Below are positions 44,094-56,820 of a DNA stretch of 64,000 bases, one piece after another (the stretch's first letter is position 1; every line of letters starts with the position of its first letter). Where the stretch lies: assembly GCA_934045075.1 (NCBI GenBank), contig OW203726.1, positions 11,184,527 to 11,248,526 of the forward strand, in the 5' to 3' direction. The translations under genes were made by a program, and so were the position numbers. The notes beneath the pieces are model-generated. The model saw only the letters and a list, made by a program, of their open reading frames with translations. It was not told the origin of the DNA and searched no databases. The stretch is from Yponomeuta sedellus. Its lineage: Eukaryota; Arthropoda; Insecta; Lepidoptera; Yponomeutidae.

Positions 44094-45980
44094 TTCATCT
44101 ATACAATCATCTACAATCTGTTAATCGACTGTCAACAATTGTGTTTTTGATAAGCCAACTAACAGCTTTTACTAGTAGATAGACGTTAGTGTACGAGAAG
44201 CAGGGAGATAGTACCTTCCATCCAACAACTGTTACTGTGACAATCAGATTTGAACTGCTGCCAAACTAGCGCAGTTCACCCAATTTCATCCGGAGCTTGC
44301 ACCTATTATTGTCATTCCTTTGTGTTATGTTTGATACATTTAACAGGTTTACAAAACTACCAAATCAAAATAGTCCCTCCTCCATGCTTGCTTACTTTGC
44401 AACTTGTAGCCGACAGCTCCAGATAATGAAGCTTTATCTCTTAACTTTGCAGTTGCTAAGTTTAAACCATCTCACTACAAGAATAATAGAGTTAATTCGC
44501 CTTAGCTCCTGTTACACAGTTTATATAGGCACTAATAACAGTTAATTTAAACTTTCTTATTCGAGTTTTTAGTAACATCTGTTGAGTAAATTGTGGTGTA
44601 GGTTTTTGTTGAAAATATTTCCTTAAACATTACAACTTAAGGCCGGGTATTCCGAGCGCATATTTTGTAATTACAGAAATGTATATCTTATTAATACAAT
44701 TTTGACTACAGACATTTAGTGAAATTATTTGTATATATTTTTTATAAACCAAAACTCACTATGGCTGAAATAAAATCATATTTAGTTATAATAATTTAGG
44801 CTCATGTTCGCAAGCAGAGGTTAATTTTTTATGCATTTAAGTTAAACAAAACACAAAAATAATGTCCAACGGCCATTGAAACCAATAATAAAATATTCCA
44901 CACAACAAAATCACTTGCCTTTGTCCCAAACTAGGACACCCTGTGCTGTGTTAACCAGGCCAAGACATCAGAAATAAGTAAAAATACGTAAACTGAGGCC
45001 ATTCATTTCTACAAATCAGATATGGCAGCCTCCAGTGGGAATCATACTTACGACTTTTGTTTTTGTAGTCAAGCTTGTTATAACCACTGGATCAAAGGGG
45101 TAGTCGTAGTCGTAAAGTGGTACGTTTTTTAGGATTTGAAATGCTTACCAATAAAGTGTTAAATGTATTTCAAACACTAATTTTAGGGGCACGATCGCAG
45201 AACGCAGCCTTAATATAAAATAATTAATGAAAATAATCCTTTAGCAATAATATCTCTGTTACTTACATAACTTTATAGATAACATTGAGGAAAAAACTCC
45301 TCGCTTAAAGCACTGTTGATTAATATTTTGAATTAATTTATCAGCTTTGTAATATAAATTTTCAATTCACAAAATTCAATTCTCAGTAGCGCCTTTCTTT
45401 ATTTTTCTTCTTTCATATCCACGCCGATACAGTGATAGCTAAAGAGATGCTTGCCGCTCCTTATTGGGGATGTAAATTTGTGTTTTATCTCACTCTTGTG
45501 CGTTTTATGCGAAAGGGACGTCAAGATAGAGCGTGCGGGGTGTCCTGGCATCTGTGGCCCACAGGCCGCGACCACAGCAACCCTGTCTTTCTCAAGTTTC
45601 CGGACTTCATTCACCAGTAATGTCAATTACCTGAAACGAAGGTATGTATACTGCTTCTCAAACTACTATGGCATAGTATAAATATCGAACGATGACATTC
45701 GGGTTAGATCGTGAGAAAACTGTAGAATAGGAGTTTTCAATGAAATTCATGCATCTCTTCATATCATCTCGCCACCTAAGTTTAGTGTATTAGAATAGGA
45801 GTTTAACGTAGCTAACTCTATCTTCAATAAGAGCCTGCAAAAGTTAGGAGTTAGCAATATCAGCATGAACTGATGACATGTATGTGTGGTAATTGATCGT
45901 TATGGTATTATAAGGTAATGCTTTTTATGTGTTTTATTTTTTTGTGTTTACAATATAGAGTTCTAATCTAAACTAATATG
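44094..45980. other. No gene recognised
   Basis: AT-rich. A moderately GC-rich stretch at about 45430-45620 has open frames on both strands that look like a dispersed repeat rather than a gene. Confidence 0.4.
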
Positions 45981-45992
45981 TAATGTTATTTA

Positions 45993-46069
45993 TGCCACAC
46001 CTGGCATAAAGTGGCTTTTTCCGCACGCTGCGCGTACGAAAAAAGCCGCTTTCTGGCCAAGTGTAGACA
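45993..46069. mobile_element. 77-bp hairpin mini-element with 12-bp direct repeats
   Basis: Imperfect inverted arms of about 32 bp (start tgccacacctggc, end gccaagtgtagaca) enclose cgcacgctgcgcgtac. The sequence taatgttattta occurs on both sides (45981-45992 and 46070-46081). Confidence 0.6.
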
Positions 46070-46081
46070 TAATGTTATTTA

Positions 46082-47493
46082 AAGTACAATTTTTTTGAAC
46101 AACTTCAAATATTATTTACGTCTTGTCTGGGGACTCTGTGCAACTTAATTTAACGTAGTTAAATTATTATGCAAATATGATCAGCAACTCTGTTTATGTT
46201 CGTACCCTACTTTGTAAGTTTAGCATGCATGCATGGCATGAGCTATCCTATCTCTTTGGCAAACAACGCCTTCGTTTCCACGATCGATCTTCTGGAAATT
46301 GACTTTGTATGTTTTTTTTTACTTGCCTTGCCACTCAGTTAGGGGCTTCATTTCTAAATTTATGATTTTGTTCCTATAAAAAAGATGGTTTACGTTGTTT
46401 AATTAGCATTAGCTTAATTAAGAGAATATACAAAGAAAATGTTTTTAATTTGAAAATGATTTTTTTTGCTATGAAAACTGGATTACCTGGTTAGATGGAC
46501 TGCTTGAAAATATATAAACTTATATTAATGTAGTTTAATCGCGGGGTATCTACATACAAAAATGTGCGACATAATGCCGACCAAGTAATTTGGTTTATTG
46601 GTGCATAAACTAGTAAATCGTACATTCGGTTATTGTTTTGATATCACTCTTCAAAGCAATCCATTTAATTCACTGACCTCCATGCTGCGGCAAACATAGA
46701 GATCAGTCTTCTTGGAGCCAAAAGAGTTTCAAACGCGCCACGCCACGCCCGCTTCTTGCATTGTTCCCTTGCTACCATCCCTCCCGGCACTACGCCATCA
46801 TCCCTCACCGCCGTGTAGCACCACTCGTCAGCTCTAATAAAACCTTTAAACCACGCCGCGCAGAATACACTTAAAAGTCAGGCTTTTTCCAGCCACATTT
46901 ATCAGCATAATGGTAAAGTAATGACGTCAATACCCGTTGAGTTGGCTAGATATCTCACAGTAAGAATCCCAAGATTCTTACTGGATGACAAGAACGAGTA
47001 GGAAACAAATCATTCGTTCAATCAGTGCATGGCGCTTTGTCACTTTCGATGTCAGTGTTTTCGATGTCGTTGATTAAAATTATGTGTTATATCCTTATCG
47101 ACAAAACTTATTGGCAAAACATCTACCAATGCTACTGGAATACAAATATTCCATTTGGGGCTAGTCTTTCTTTGGAAAATTATACCATGTACCTCGAAAC
47201 CAAGCAGTGGGAAGATATAAAAAAACGTTGTTGCTATATCTCTAAAAAGTCAGACTAGGCTATCACTGAGTAACTACGAGAGTCGGCGACCCAGAAGAGG
47301 AATCACGCAGAGCGTACTACTCAGAGAAGAGGCTTATTTTTTTTTATAACTCCTGGGTCTAAAAGTCTAGTTAAAGAAAAACAATCTAGATAAAAGCGAA
47401 AGAGCATTGGCTTAGTTAAAAGTATACGTAGGGTGGCGTAAGAGTGGTGGCTCCATAGTGTGTGTCCTTTCCCCCGCGTGGCGTGGCGCGTAG
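46082..47493. other. Upstream or intronic region before the first recognised synapsin exon
   Basis: A C-rich stretch at about 46735-46865 (with gccacgcccgc) could be promoter or 5' UTR. No start codon for synapsin is identified. Confidence 0.35.
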
Positions 47494-47630
47494 CTCAGCG
47501 GAGGCGTTGCGCAGATTCAGCTCCGGCGACCTGCAGTCCGAGTGCGATGAGGGCGAGGTGGACCCCTACACCGGCCGGCCAGCCACTACCAGCCAGCCTA
47601 AGCCGCAGAATCAGAGGCCGCCCTCCCAGG
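47494..47630 (+). CDS. Syn: Synapsin exon: domain A with RRFS site
   Basis: The acceptor is GCGTAG, with an alternative AG at 47498. It encodes [19 protein letters not shown] and then a Pro/Gln-rich stretch. The donor GTAAGT is in phase 1. The AGA of RRFS is at 47513-47515. Confidence 0.85.
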
Positions 47631-50600
47631 GTAAGTCACCATTTTGCTTTGCGTTAACTAGGTATCGCTTGAAACTGAAGAGGTTCCGAGACATAAAGTT
47701 TACTGTTCAGACGTAAATACAAATGTTTACTCGTAGCGCTGTGCATTTGACTCATGCCTCACGTAATGAGTAAACGTCGCAAAACTTGTCGGGAAACTTG
47801 ATCGTTAAGCATAAATTTCTTGTCCATTTACGAGGCGTACTGAAGAGATACGATGTAGGTAGTTACTTATGTTTAGTTTCAAAACTTTAATTACTTTGAA
47901 GTGAATGCCTGTGAGTGGATATATCTCGTACATTATATATTTATTCATGTTGTTTTGGTAATTTGAATCATATTTGGACGTAAAACCTTAGCCGCTATGT
48001 GAATCTTGCACGTTGAATCGGTATTTCAGCACCTATAGAACTTTTAACTACCTTTGGTCATCATTATTGCAACCGCCAGAGACTTTATAGTCCTATAAAG
48101 AATCTACCGGCTCAGTTACTAGAAAAAGTTACTACCGAATCTATAAAATACATTCGTAGGCACTTCTAACACAGCCATCAAATTAACGAAGAGCACGTAC
48201 CAGTGTCCCTGAAAATTTTGCGAAAATAAAATAATGTGTTTTAAGTATATGTCAAATTTTTAAAACAAAGCTTTGTTGGTGAAGCGTACTTTCAAAGTAC
48301 TCCTCACTTGACACAAAGTATTATGCGTCATTCTTAAAACTGTATGTTGATTGCATTGAACAACAAAATCGAAGAACAAGTCTTTTTAGGACTCATACTC
48401 AATTTAGGGTCGACAAGGGGCGTCCTAACCGCATCCAACCCATAAACAGCGACCGGAGGCAGCATCAGCAGTACGTCATCGGCGGCCTCCGCCGCGGCCC
48501 CGGCGGCGGCCCCAGCGCCGGCCGGCGGGGACCTCTCGCTGAACCTCCGCGGAAGCTCGCGGGGCACCTCCGCGCCCTCATCGCCGGCCAAGTCGCGCGA
48601 GTCACTCTTGCAGCGGGTACAGTCACTGACGGGCGCTGCTCGCGACCAGGGCGCTAATCTACTCGGTTAGTATTTTCTGTCTGTGTGAATTTGTAGTAGC
48701 AAGGCTACTCGCTAACTGTGCAGGCAAATGTCGTGCAATCCTAGTGTCTTGCTACGTACCACTTACTACGTATAAAGGCGCATCTCAGGTCTACAAATAA
48801 AGAATCCTATTTGTAAAACATGATTAAAAACTTGTTTTCGTTGTTAAGAAAGTCCATTTGACGATTTGCAAATCTAACTAGCTCAGATGTCTGTCTAGTA
48901 GGACACTTTGTGGTACATTCAGTTGCAGATGACTTTTAGTTTGATTCTACATGTATGGAAACCGTGAAGTATTAATTATTAAAATATCTAAAAACGCTGG
49001 TCCACATTCGGGAGATGCTGGGTACGAATCTCGGCGTTTACTAATGACTTTGTTACTTACTTTTGTGAATTTGTAGCAGAAATACAACTTTTATGTCCAT
49101 AAGTGTGAAGGATAAAATAGGGAGGAGACCCTAGTTTCAGAGGTATTTAAATCCTTGTGGCTATAAACTGTCAAAACAGATCCAATTAACCTGTCTGTCT
49201 TTAGAGCACAGTAGTAGAGACTTTTGTAGATCTCACCAAAACGTAAATTTACAAAACAAAAAACTGGCCAACTTCACGTCCCAAAAAGAAATATGATAAG
49301 TAAGAACTTGCTAGGTTCCCAGTCTTCACGAAAGTAACAGAGTTTAATAAACATTGAAAAATAGCTTGTGCCCTACAGTAGGACGTATATAGACAGCATT
49401 ATTTTCACTTCGTTTCCACATTCTCAGATTTAAAAAGCTAGGTTTACGCTAGGTGAGTGGTTACGCTGCATTGCGTCTGTCTTTAAAGCTCACCGTCTTC
49501 TCTTAGGGAGCGTAACATCAGTGGCGTCGGTCGGGCGGGGCTATAATCGGGACCGATGCGTGACCCTACTGGTGGTGGATGACCAGAATACCGATTGGTC
49601 CAAGTACTTCCGTGGTCGCCGGCTCCCAGGCGAATGGGATATCCGCGTCGAGCAGGCCGAGTTCAGGGTAAGCACAGCGGTAACTTTTGCAGCTGCTGTT
49701 CTTTTTTATTGACGTCTCAAACATATTTGCGTATCATAGAACCACAGTCTGGTTTATGAGCTCTCTGAGTATTATTGTAAGCTTGTGAGGACTTTGTTTG
49801 CTTACCAAAATACAAATATTCTAGTTTTGGAATCAATAAGTGACTTCGTAATCAATGCCGTGATTGCTAATTCAAATTTTTCACTGTGTACTTAAAATGC
49901 TATTTTATTTTCTACACTGATCTTAGAGGAGTATGTGAGAGCCTATTAGCTCATAATTTGGAGTGTTTTTCAAACAGTTCTGTCTTGTACAGGAGCTGTC
50001 AGTCACAGCAAATTCGGACGGCTCTAACGTGTCCATGGCAGTTTACCGTGGCGGCACCAAAGTCACTAGATGCTTCAAGTAAGTTAATGTCATATATAAA
50101 TAAATACTACACTTCCACCTTCTCTATTCTGATTGTGTATTTGTTGCAAAGATGCCAAATACCTACACAGTCCACATCACGTAACGTAGCCGAGTAAGAT
50201 TTTACACGTGTTAAGTTTTATTGGTTGCCGACTGTAATGAATATACTATTTGCATTTTGGTACAGTCTGTGGGTGTTTTTGCTCTTTAAGAGGTGGAAAT
50301 AATAGTTAATATTTGTTATACAAAGTGCAAAGTTGCTTTTTAACCGCAAGTTCAATTTAGATGACCGAGCAAGACGTGGATTCTAAAATTGATTGAAAAA
50401 TTAGAGTCCTGAGCGTTAGCGAGGGAATCAAAAGAGGACGAGGTGAAAAATCTTTGCACTCGAGTGCAACACGTAACTTTTCCTCCCACCTCAGTGAGTT
50501 AACAAAAGTTTTAAAAAAAGTTTTTGACGTGTAAAGAAAATGTCGCGCGCAAAGCCAATTAAAAAAAAGTACACAAAGTATGTTCTTTTGAATTCTTCTA

Positions 50601-52698
50601 AACTTAATGCACACGATGTTCTAAACTTAATTTACTTTATCCTCTAGCGGATGAAAATGGCTTTTGCACTCAGATATCGAAGAGCAAAAATACTCTTTCT
50701 GAGATGGGGGGATGAAAACGTTTTTGATGCAGGTATGTTGGTTAAGTATGCGGTCCTAAATACATCAAACCCATTTATTTACCACCTTTTGCAAAGCAAA
50801 GTTCCCTAATTTGGTTTGGAAATGAAGGTTCGCTTATTTGTTCGTCGCAGGCCCGAGTTCGTCCTAGTCCGTCAAAACGTTCGTGATGCGGGGGCCGACC
50901 ACCGGTCTCTGTTGCTGGGCCTCAAGTTTGGAGGCGTGCCCTCACTCAACAGCTTGAACTCCATCTATCACTTCCAGGTAGGGACAAATCAATGGACACG
51001 TAGATATATGTCTTGACTAGCTGCTGCCCGCGACTTCGTCTGCGCAGGATTAGTTATTATTTCGAGTTGCTTGTAATAGCGTGGCGTAGAAAAAAATTAG
51101 TATTTAGAGTTGCTTATATTAGCGTGGCGTAGAAAAGAACTAACATTATAATTATCACATAAATAATTTTTGGGTCGCATTTGAAAAATATTACACAATA
51201 TCTTTAAACACCTATGTGTTATTCTGATGTGTAAGCTATATCATTGTAAAGTTTCATGAAAATCCATTCAGTAATTTTTACGTGAAAGAGTAACAAACAT
51301 ACATCCATACTTACAAACTTTCGCATTTATAATATTATATTATATATAGTAGGATATAGTACGTATCATAACAAAACCTCACACCTGTATCCCAGAGGGC
51401 TTCGCTTCATCAACGTTCATAAGTCGTTGCATATATAGTACTTGTGTTGTTGTGTATGTTGTCAGGCTATACTAGTCCACTGCTGGACATAGCCCTTCCC
51501 TAATGAGCGCCAAGTTGGCTATCATAGGGGGTAACGCCCATAATCCCCACGCTGGGCATGCGGGTTGGGGATCACAGTTCGGTGGAATATTTTTACGACA
51601 CCCGCGGGAAGAATTGGGTTGGTGGTATTCTCTAGGCCAACACCACACAGCAAAGTACTTATATAGTACTTATTTAGTTCTAATCTTTGTTTTACTCGAC
51701 TAGTGGTTAGGAAATTGTGGATTCCAGGTCGACCTAGATCATTGTCAACGTACTTAAATTTATTGTAGGAATTAGATATCATGTCCTCCACGCATTTTAC
51801 TTAGTTGTGTACGGGAAAAACAGCCTAATCTTTAGAACATAAATAGCTTAGTGTCACGCGAGGTGCTACTTTGTGGAGAAATGCCGATTGGATTTATTAA
51901 GACTTGTGGAGCGTTTATCTGCTGAAATGCTGAAAAGGCCGTTACTTCCTTACGTAGGTAAGGAAGTAACGGCCATAGCAATACATATGGTACATAGCAA
52001 TGTGTTTTGAACTAAAAACATGAAAACTGTTTTTTTAGTACCTATCTATAAATTAAACCACTTCACCTTCACACAAGCACAAGTTAAGTAGATTTATTTA
52101 TGAAAAAATATATTCTTAAAAACAGTTCCAAGTGCAGTTAATGTTAGTCTTTCTCTTTACCACAGACTCGGACAGAGATGTATCTATAAATGATAAGTGT
52201 TTTATTTATTTATTTCAATAAATTTACAGACAACGTGGTCAACGTTTTAGAAGAATCATCGTAAACATAACAAGGTTTAGTTCCCAATTTTCATTTTCCA
52301 AACAATCATTAAAGAATAATCGAAGTTAATTCGAAGAACTAACAGAAATTTTAGACTTGATCCAGTAAATTTTTAAATAACTTAAAATTTTATATTTTAA
52401 CTAATAGGATATTCCTAATTGTCAAAATTGAATAAAGGGTTTACATGCTTTACGTTAAGGCACGGTTCATCCTGTCCATCTGTTATTGATGGTGCACAGG
52501 ATTGACCGCGCCGGGCCACTGCCTTATTACGGCATAGAACTTGTAGTTGCGAACGACCCAAACATCGTGCCTGACCGTAGACATTTTATCCAGGACCGAC
52601 CATGGGTGTTCGGACACTTGCTGCAGCTGCAGCGGCGTCTCGGGAGGGAGAACTTCCCGCTGATAGAGCAGACTTACTACCACAACCACACGGACATG
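47494..52698 (+). CDS. Syn: Synapsin, exons for domain A to early domain C (partial gene)
   Basis: Six exons join in phase: 47494-47630, 48450-48665, 49507-49667, 49993-50078, 50851-50977 and 52594-52698. Synapsin coats synaptic vesicles and ties them into the reserve pool. The product shows domain A with the phosphorylation motif LRRFSSGDL, an Ala/Pro-rich linker, the hallmark [18 protein letters not shown], then domain [41 protein letters not shown], and [17 protein letters not shown] with FPLIEQTYY. These match insect synapsins closely. The start codon exon and the ATP-grasp remainder of domain C are outside what I can see; the latter should lie beyond 64000 across an intron holding TIMP. 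An in-frame TAG at 47456 bounds the first exon on the left. Confidence 0.93.
48450..48665 (+). CDS. Syn: Synapsin exon: Ala/Pro linker and [14 protein letters not shown] block
   Basis: 216 nt, very GC-rich. An Ala/Pro run leads into [31 protein letters not shown]. Acceptor AAACAG, donor GTTAGT, phase 1 on both sides. Confidence 0.92.
49507..49667 (+). CDS. Syn: Synapsin exon: start of domain C
   Basis: Encodes [20 protein letters not shown] and [11 protein letters not shown]. Acceptor CTCTTAG, donor GTAAGC, ends in phase 0. Confidence 0.95.
49993..50078 (+). CDS. Syn: Synapsin exon: domain C
   Basis: Encodes [20 protein letters not shown] and TKVTRCF. Acceptor TTGTACAG, donor GTAAGT, phase 2. 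The lysine codon is completed by the next exon. Confidence 0.9.
50851..50977 (+). CDS. Syn: Synapsin exon: domain C
   Basis: Encodes [33 protein letters not shown] and YHFQ. Acceptor TCGCAG, donor GTAGGG, ends in phase 0. Confidence 0.95.
51017..51354 (-). mobile_element. Non-autonomous Helitron in a synapsin intron
   Basis: On the minus strand it runs from TCCTACTA..AATATTATAAATGCG to a CTAG end. It shares internal text (gtgaaagagtaacaaacat and its complement) with the element at 16559-17121. It lies 39 bp after the exon ending at 50977. Confidence 0.65.
51372..51424 (+). repeat. Dispersed repeat copy (cctgtatcccagaggg family)
   Basis: Shorter copy of the repeat at 6847-6942, with an internal deletion joining 'cagaggg' to 'cttcgcttcatcaacg'. 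Confidence 0.55.
51461..51588 (-). mobile_element. LINE 3'-end fragment
   Basis: Minus-strand copy of the non-LTR element terminus. The complement of 'gtcaggctatactagtccactgctgg' encodes YVQQWTSIA and the stop region. Confidence 0.65.
52594..52698 (+). CDS. Syn: Synapsin exon: domain C, last one seen
   Basis: 35 codons from [12 protein letters not shown] to [15 protein letters not shown]. Acceptor ATCCAG, donor GTAAGT, phase 0. The following intron runs to the window end and hosts TIMP. Confidence 0.95.
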
Positions 52699-52905
52699 GT
52701 AAGTGACTTTAATTACAGGACTTTTCGCACCGCCAAATGCCGTTTTACAACTCGTAAAGTAGAAGAGATCGAAATTTAATTTTGAGTTGATTGTGGTTTA
52801 AAACTCGAACCGAATGTTGCTGTATTGAGAATTTTAAGAAGGTATTGTTCTGCCTCGTTGTTCCTTTTTAAGAAATCTATCGATATAGGCTGATGCTTAA
52901 GTATT

Positions 52906-53042
52906 TCGTCGTCGTCAGGCTATACTAGTCCACTGCTGGACATAGCCCTCCCCTAATGAGCGCCACGTTGTGCTATTATAGGGGGTAATGCCCATAATCC
53001 CCACGCTGGGCATGCGGGTTGGGGATCGCAGTTCGGTGGAAT
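52906..53042 (-). mobile_element. LINE 3'-end fragment
   Basis: The minus-strand reading gives [20 protein letters not shown], then GEGYVQQW and stop. This resembles the extreme C-terminus of a lepidopteran endonuclease-reverse transcriptase. The tail is a GAC repeat. Confidence 0.7.
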
Positions 53043-54112
53043 CCGACACCACACATCTTAAGTATTTACTTTGTGAAATTCTAAGTTCTGTAATTGTCGG
53101 TAAGTCATGGGTTTTATTTATAGCTTGAATACAAATGTTTGAAACTTTGCTAAGAAGATTTTTGTAGGCGTTCGGCAAAGTGACAGAGAAACAACGGACC
53201 TTTAAAAAAAGTTTTATTTTAATCTATTGTTAACAATATCACTACGATCTGTTAATTTACAAATATAGTGGCACATTTATTTAACTTAAAATAAATAATA
53301 CAAAAATAACGTTAAAATTACTCTCTCAACTACAAAACAACAAATTATTTCGCCGAGTACCTGGGTCGGTCAAGGAAAAATCTCAGAGAAAGAAATTTCA
53401 ATGAACGTTTCAGTCACCCAATAAACACAGTCCTTATAGAGATGAAAAAGATAAATTATTGTTATATTGTTATATTGCTTAGAGCTACATAATCCACACT
53501 ATGACTAAGTATAGTAATGAATTAGAAGCAATCTGACAAAGACAAATCGGACACGTACACATTCCAATGGTTTAGTTGCTACTCAAAGGATACGAATACA
53601 ACTAACAGATTCCAACATCTTACAACTTACATACGATTATACACATAATTTTAAATAGATAAGGTACCTTCTTAATACTGTAGCATATTAGTTAACTTTG
53701 AGATTTCTCCTTGTGACGAGTATCGGTTATTCGAACGTTAGGTACGTTAATGTGTACGTTGGGGTAACGTCGTTAGAACGTTAGCAGCCGGTGGCGTTGG
53801 AATCAAGTCATCGTTCCGTTGAAATAATGCGCTTGCAGGCACCGGCGGAGGGCGGGAGCTCTGAAACGTGAAAAAGAAAAATCGTAAAGGGCATGAATAG
53901 TTTATTTGCGACTTTACAGCCCGCGTGCCCCGCGGCTCCTTTGTAGGCCTACACCTATTGTTGCTGACGTAGCCTTTTGGTCTTTTAACGGCGAGTCACG
54001 TTAGTCCCATTACTTTTCAGTCGCTTTTCTCATGTCATCGACAGTTGACTGAACTTTGTTTTTTGTTTCACATTTGACAACCATAATCTGAAACGCACTA
54101 GAGGTTACTTTG
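53043..54112. other. Synapsin intron, no gene recognised
   Basis: AT-rich, without exon signatures. It ends in the left copy of the SINE target duplication at 54100-54112. Confidence 0.4.
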
Positions 54113-54338
54113 ATATGACCCTTTTTATGTCCCCATTGCTGGGGCACGGGTCTCTTCCTGCATCGCAGGTTAGGCCATGCTCCACCACGGGACCCAAGTC
54201 CGGGTTGGTGGAGGATCGTAAGACAGTGGCGGGCCTTACTGTCAGAAGTTATCAAGCCGCCCATTAGGCCTCTGACATGGCTTTGCGACTGCCATTACAA
54301 GACAGCCGGCACCAACGGCTTAACGTGCCTTGCGAAGC
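54113..54338 (-). mobile_element. 5S-derived SINE, 5'-truncated, 13-bp duplication
   Basis: The 3' two thirds of the family, lacking the 5S-like head. It is flanked by agaggttactttg at 54100-54112 and 54339-54351. Confidence 0.82.
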
Positions 54339-54778
54339 AGAGGTTACTTTGCAAGCGCCTAAATGCCCACATTTCAATAGAATGTGTCACAAAATAGCCT
54401 CTTTTCAGAATGTCCCTTTCCAAAAATATCTCATTCGCTGAATGGCCATTTAGCAAAATGCCCGTTTCGCATAAAGTATCTTGCGCAAAATGTCCCTTTC
54501 TTCAAAGTGCCCACTGTTATTAATTATTTTGTTTTATAAGTTTCAATAATTAAACAAAACCCAACAGCCCCTACAGTTTACTCCGATTCTTATAACTTAT
54601 GGCATATGCTTATAATTTTAATTACAATAATGTACCTATTCATACATAACTAGACATTTTGCGACTGAGCGAGCTATAGAATGTATGAAAATGTAGTTAA
54701 GGTACTAGTGGTACAATCGACAGCACATCAATCTTTATATTTGAGTTGCAAAATCACCTGTCACGTAACTCGGTGGAG

Positions 54779-55108
54779 GCGATATCAACCCGTGCATGTC
54801 CCCACTGCTGGGGCACGGGTTTCGGGGGTCCAGTCCGGGTTGGTGGAGGATTGTAAGACAATGGCAGGTGTTCCTGTCAGAAGTTTTCAAGCCGTCCATA
54901 TGGCCTCTGACATGGCTTAACGACTGTGATTACATGACAGCCGGCACCAACGGCTTAAAGTGCCTTGCGAAGCACGGAAGCGCTCGGAAAAATGCCACTA
55001 GCGATAGTTACGGGACGGTCACCCATCCTGCACCTAACCGCGCCTGTTGTTGCTTAAATCAAATGATCGATTCCAATCACTATATAGGTTCGACTAGGAC
55101 ACGAGCGC
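54779..55108 (-). mobile_element. 5S-derived SINE with head, 12-bp duplication
   Basis: Contains the 5S-like head (gcaacaacaggcgcggttagg on the minus strand) and the tail ggttgatatc. It is flanked by aactcggtggag at 54767-54778 and 55109-55120. Part of the 3' block is deleted. Confidence 0.82.
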
Positions 55109-55120
55109 AACTCGGTGGAG

Positions 55121-56820
55121 TGCACTCATGTAAAGGTTGAGGTGCTGTCGACTAAACGATTTTTTTGTATTGTTTATCCGCAACCGGTCGAGGTCATACG
55201 TAAGTACCCGCGAGTACATTCCTTCCCTATATCCTTATGATTCAGGCAAGTAAGCAATGACTGTAACTTGAACCGAAGCGAAGATACATTCATCGCAAGG
55301 CATCATCACAAACGCCTGATGCTTTGCGATGAATCGCCAACACAAACCATACAGCCGTGAATCATACGTAACGAATCGGCGTCGAGTGGTGCGTGGAGAA
55401 CATCAAAAGGATTAACTTATTTGTTGAATTCAGTTAGCTTAAGTAACTACTGAGTCTTGTCTGTGTTGTCTTTACTAAGATTGTGTTGTTGGATATAGCA
55501 TATGCTTCATATGATTAAATTAATAATAATAAAAAATAAGGGTAGGATCATTGACTTTCTTACTAAGAATATTCTTATCTTATTTGAATTAAAGGAAGAT
55601 CAATGTTGATGTTTATTAAAATTATACCCACAGGGTTTTACCTGTTGAGTGAAATGTAGGTACACATAGGTAAAAAAAATTAAGTAATTCATATTCTAAT
55701 TAAATTCCACATACCTATATTAGTAGAAAGAAAGAAAATTTTCTTTAAAATGTTGTAGGCTGAAGCTGGCCTATCGTTGCTTAACTATTCGCGCCAGTAC
55801 ATACCTAAAACATTTGAAAATGTCCAATTTTTTGCTATAATCTCGGCAGGCATGCATTAGTCGCATGTGACCCCTCATTTTGCGCCACTTTATTAGCGAA
55901 CCGAGGTGCTTTGTGTCCGAATATAAGGAAATGTTTATGGTTGGACGTGAATCATGAAACGACGCACACTCCGAATTCGGCAATATTGGCCGTATTCTCC
56001 CTGTTTCTGAGTAAGGCTCATGAAAACGTATGGAAAAGGGCATTGTGATTTCTTAATGTCATTCATGATGTTGCATAAAGGTCCCTTAAAAAAGACTTAA
56101 GGTGGTTATGTTACTCATCGATGCAAACAACTTTTGTTATGGGACAAACACAGGAATGGCCTAACAAATATCAGCTGTTCCATTAATAATTTGATACAGA
56201 ATTCAATTCAATTCGGTTATATGTACCCACTGAGAGCAAGTGTCTGTCTTAGCAGATAAAACATTTTTTTTATTATGTAGCCTACATACGTCCCATTACA
56301 AGCCAAACGCCTTCTCACAGAGAGAGATATAGGCTTGGGCTTATGGATAAAACATATCTCCTTTATATTGGTTTCTAGAGGTTTCTTCTACATGACCTAC
56401 ACCGAATTTTGAGCATCAGTAAAATGCTTGACCCATATCTTAGAAGTTTTGGTTTCAATACCGGCATGTACCAATAACTTTGTACGTACTACATTGATAA
56501 ATTTGCAGTAGGAATATCACTTGCTAACTGTGAAGGAAAATATTGTATGGAAACCGGAGTATCTGAGGTGTTTATAAACATCTTCATCAGCGCTTGAAAT
56601 CACAATCACTGTTGACGCGTGTGGTTCAACCCAACCCTCTTTCTGAGCGAAGGCCTGTGGGTCATACATATAATTGGCTGCGTATGTTCTGTTAGGGGGG
56701 AAATTTGGTGAGCGTTAGAGGGTCGTTAAGTTTACCTATCTTTGTAAAAATCCACGTATCTAAATGAAATGTTACGTTAGTGGAACCTGCTCAATATAAT
56801 ACGATATAATTTATCGGCCC
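55121..56820. other. Synapsin intron, no gene recognised
   Basis: AT-rich. SINE remnants at about 56279-56345 and 56440-56575 share text with 13930-14040 and 49010-49110. Confidence 0.4.

Noticed and set aside
45399..45681. Open frames on both strands (MTLLVNEVRKLEK..., MPLLIGDVNLC...)
   Set aside because: They look like part of an unidentified dispersed repeat; no splice or domain evidence for a gene.
54010..54264. Open frame MGGLITSDSKARHCL... and similar ones at 43023 and 43685
   Set aside because: They are translations of the 5S-SINE body, recurring wherever the repeat occurs.
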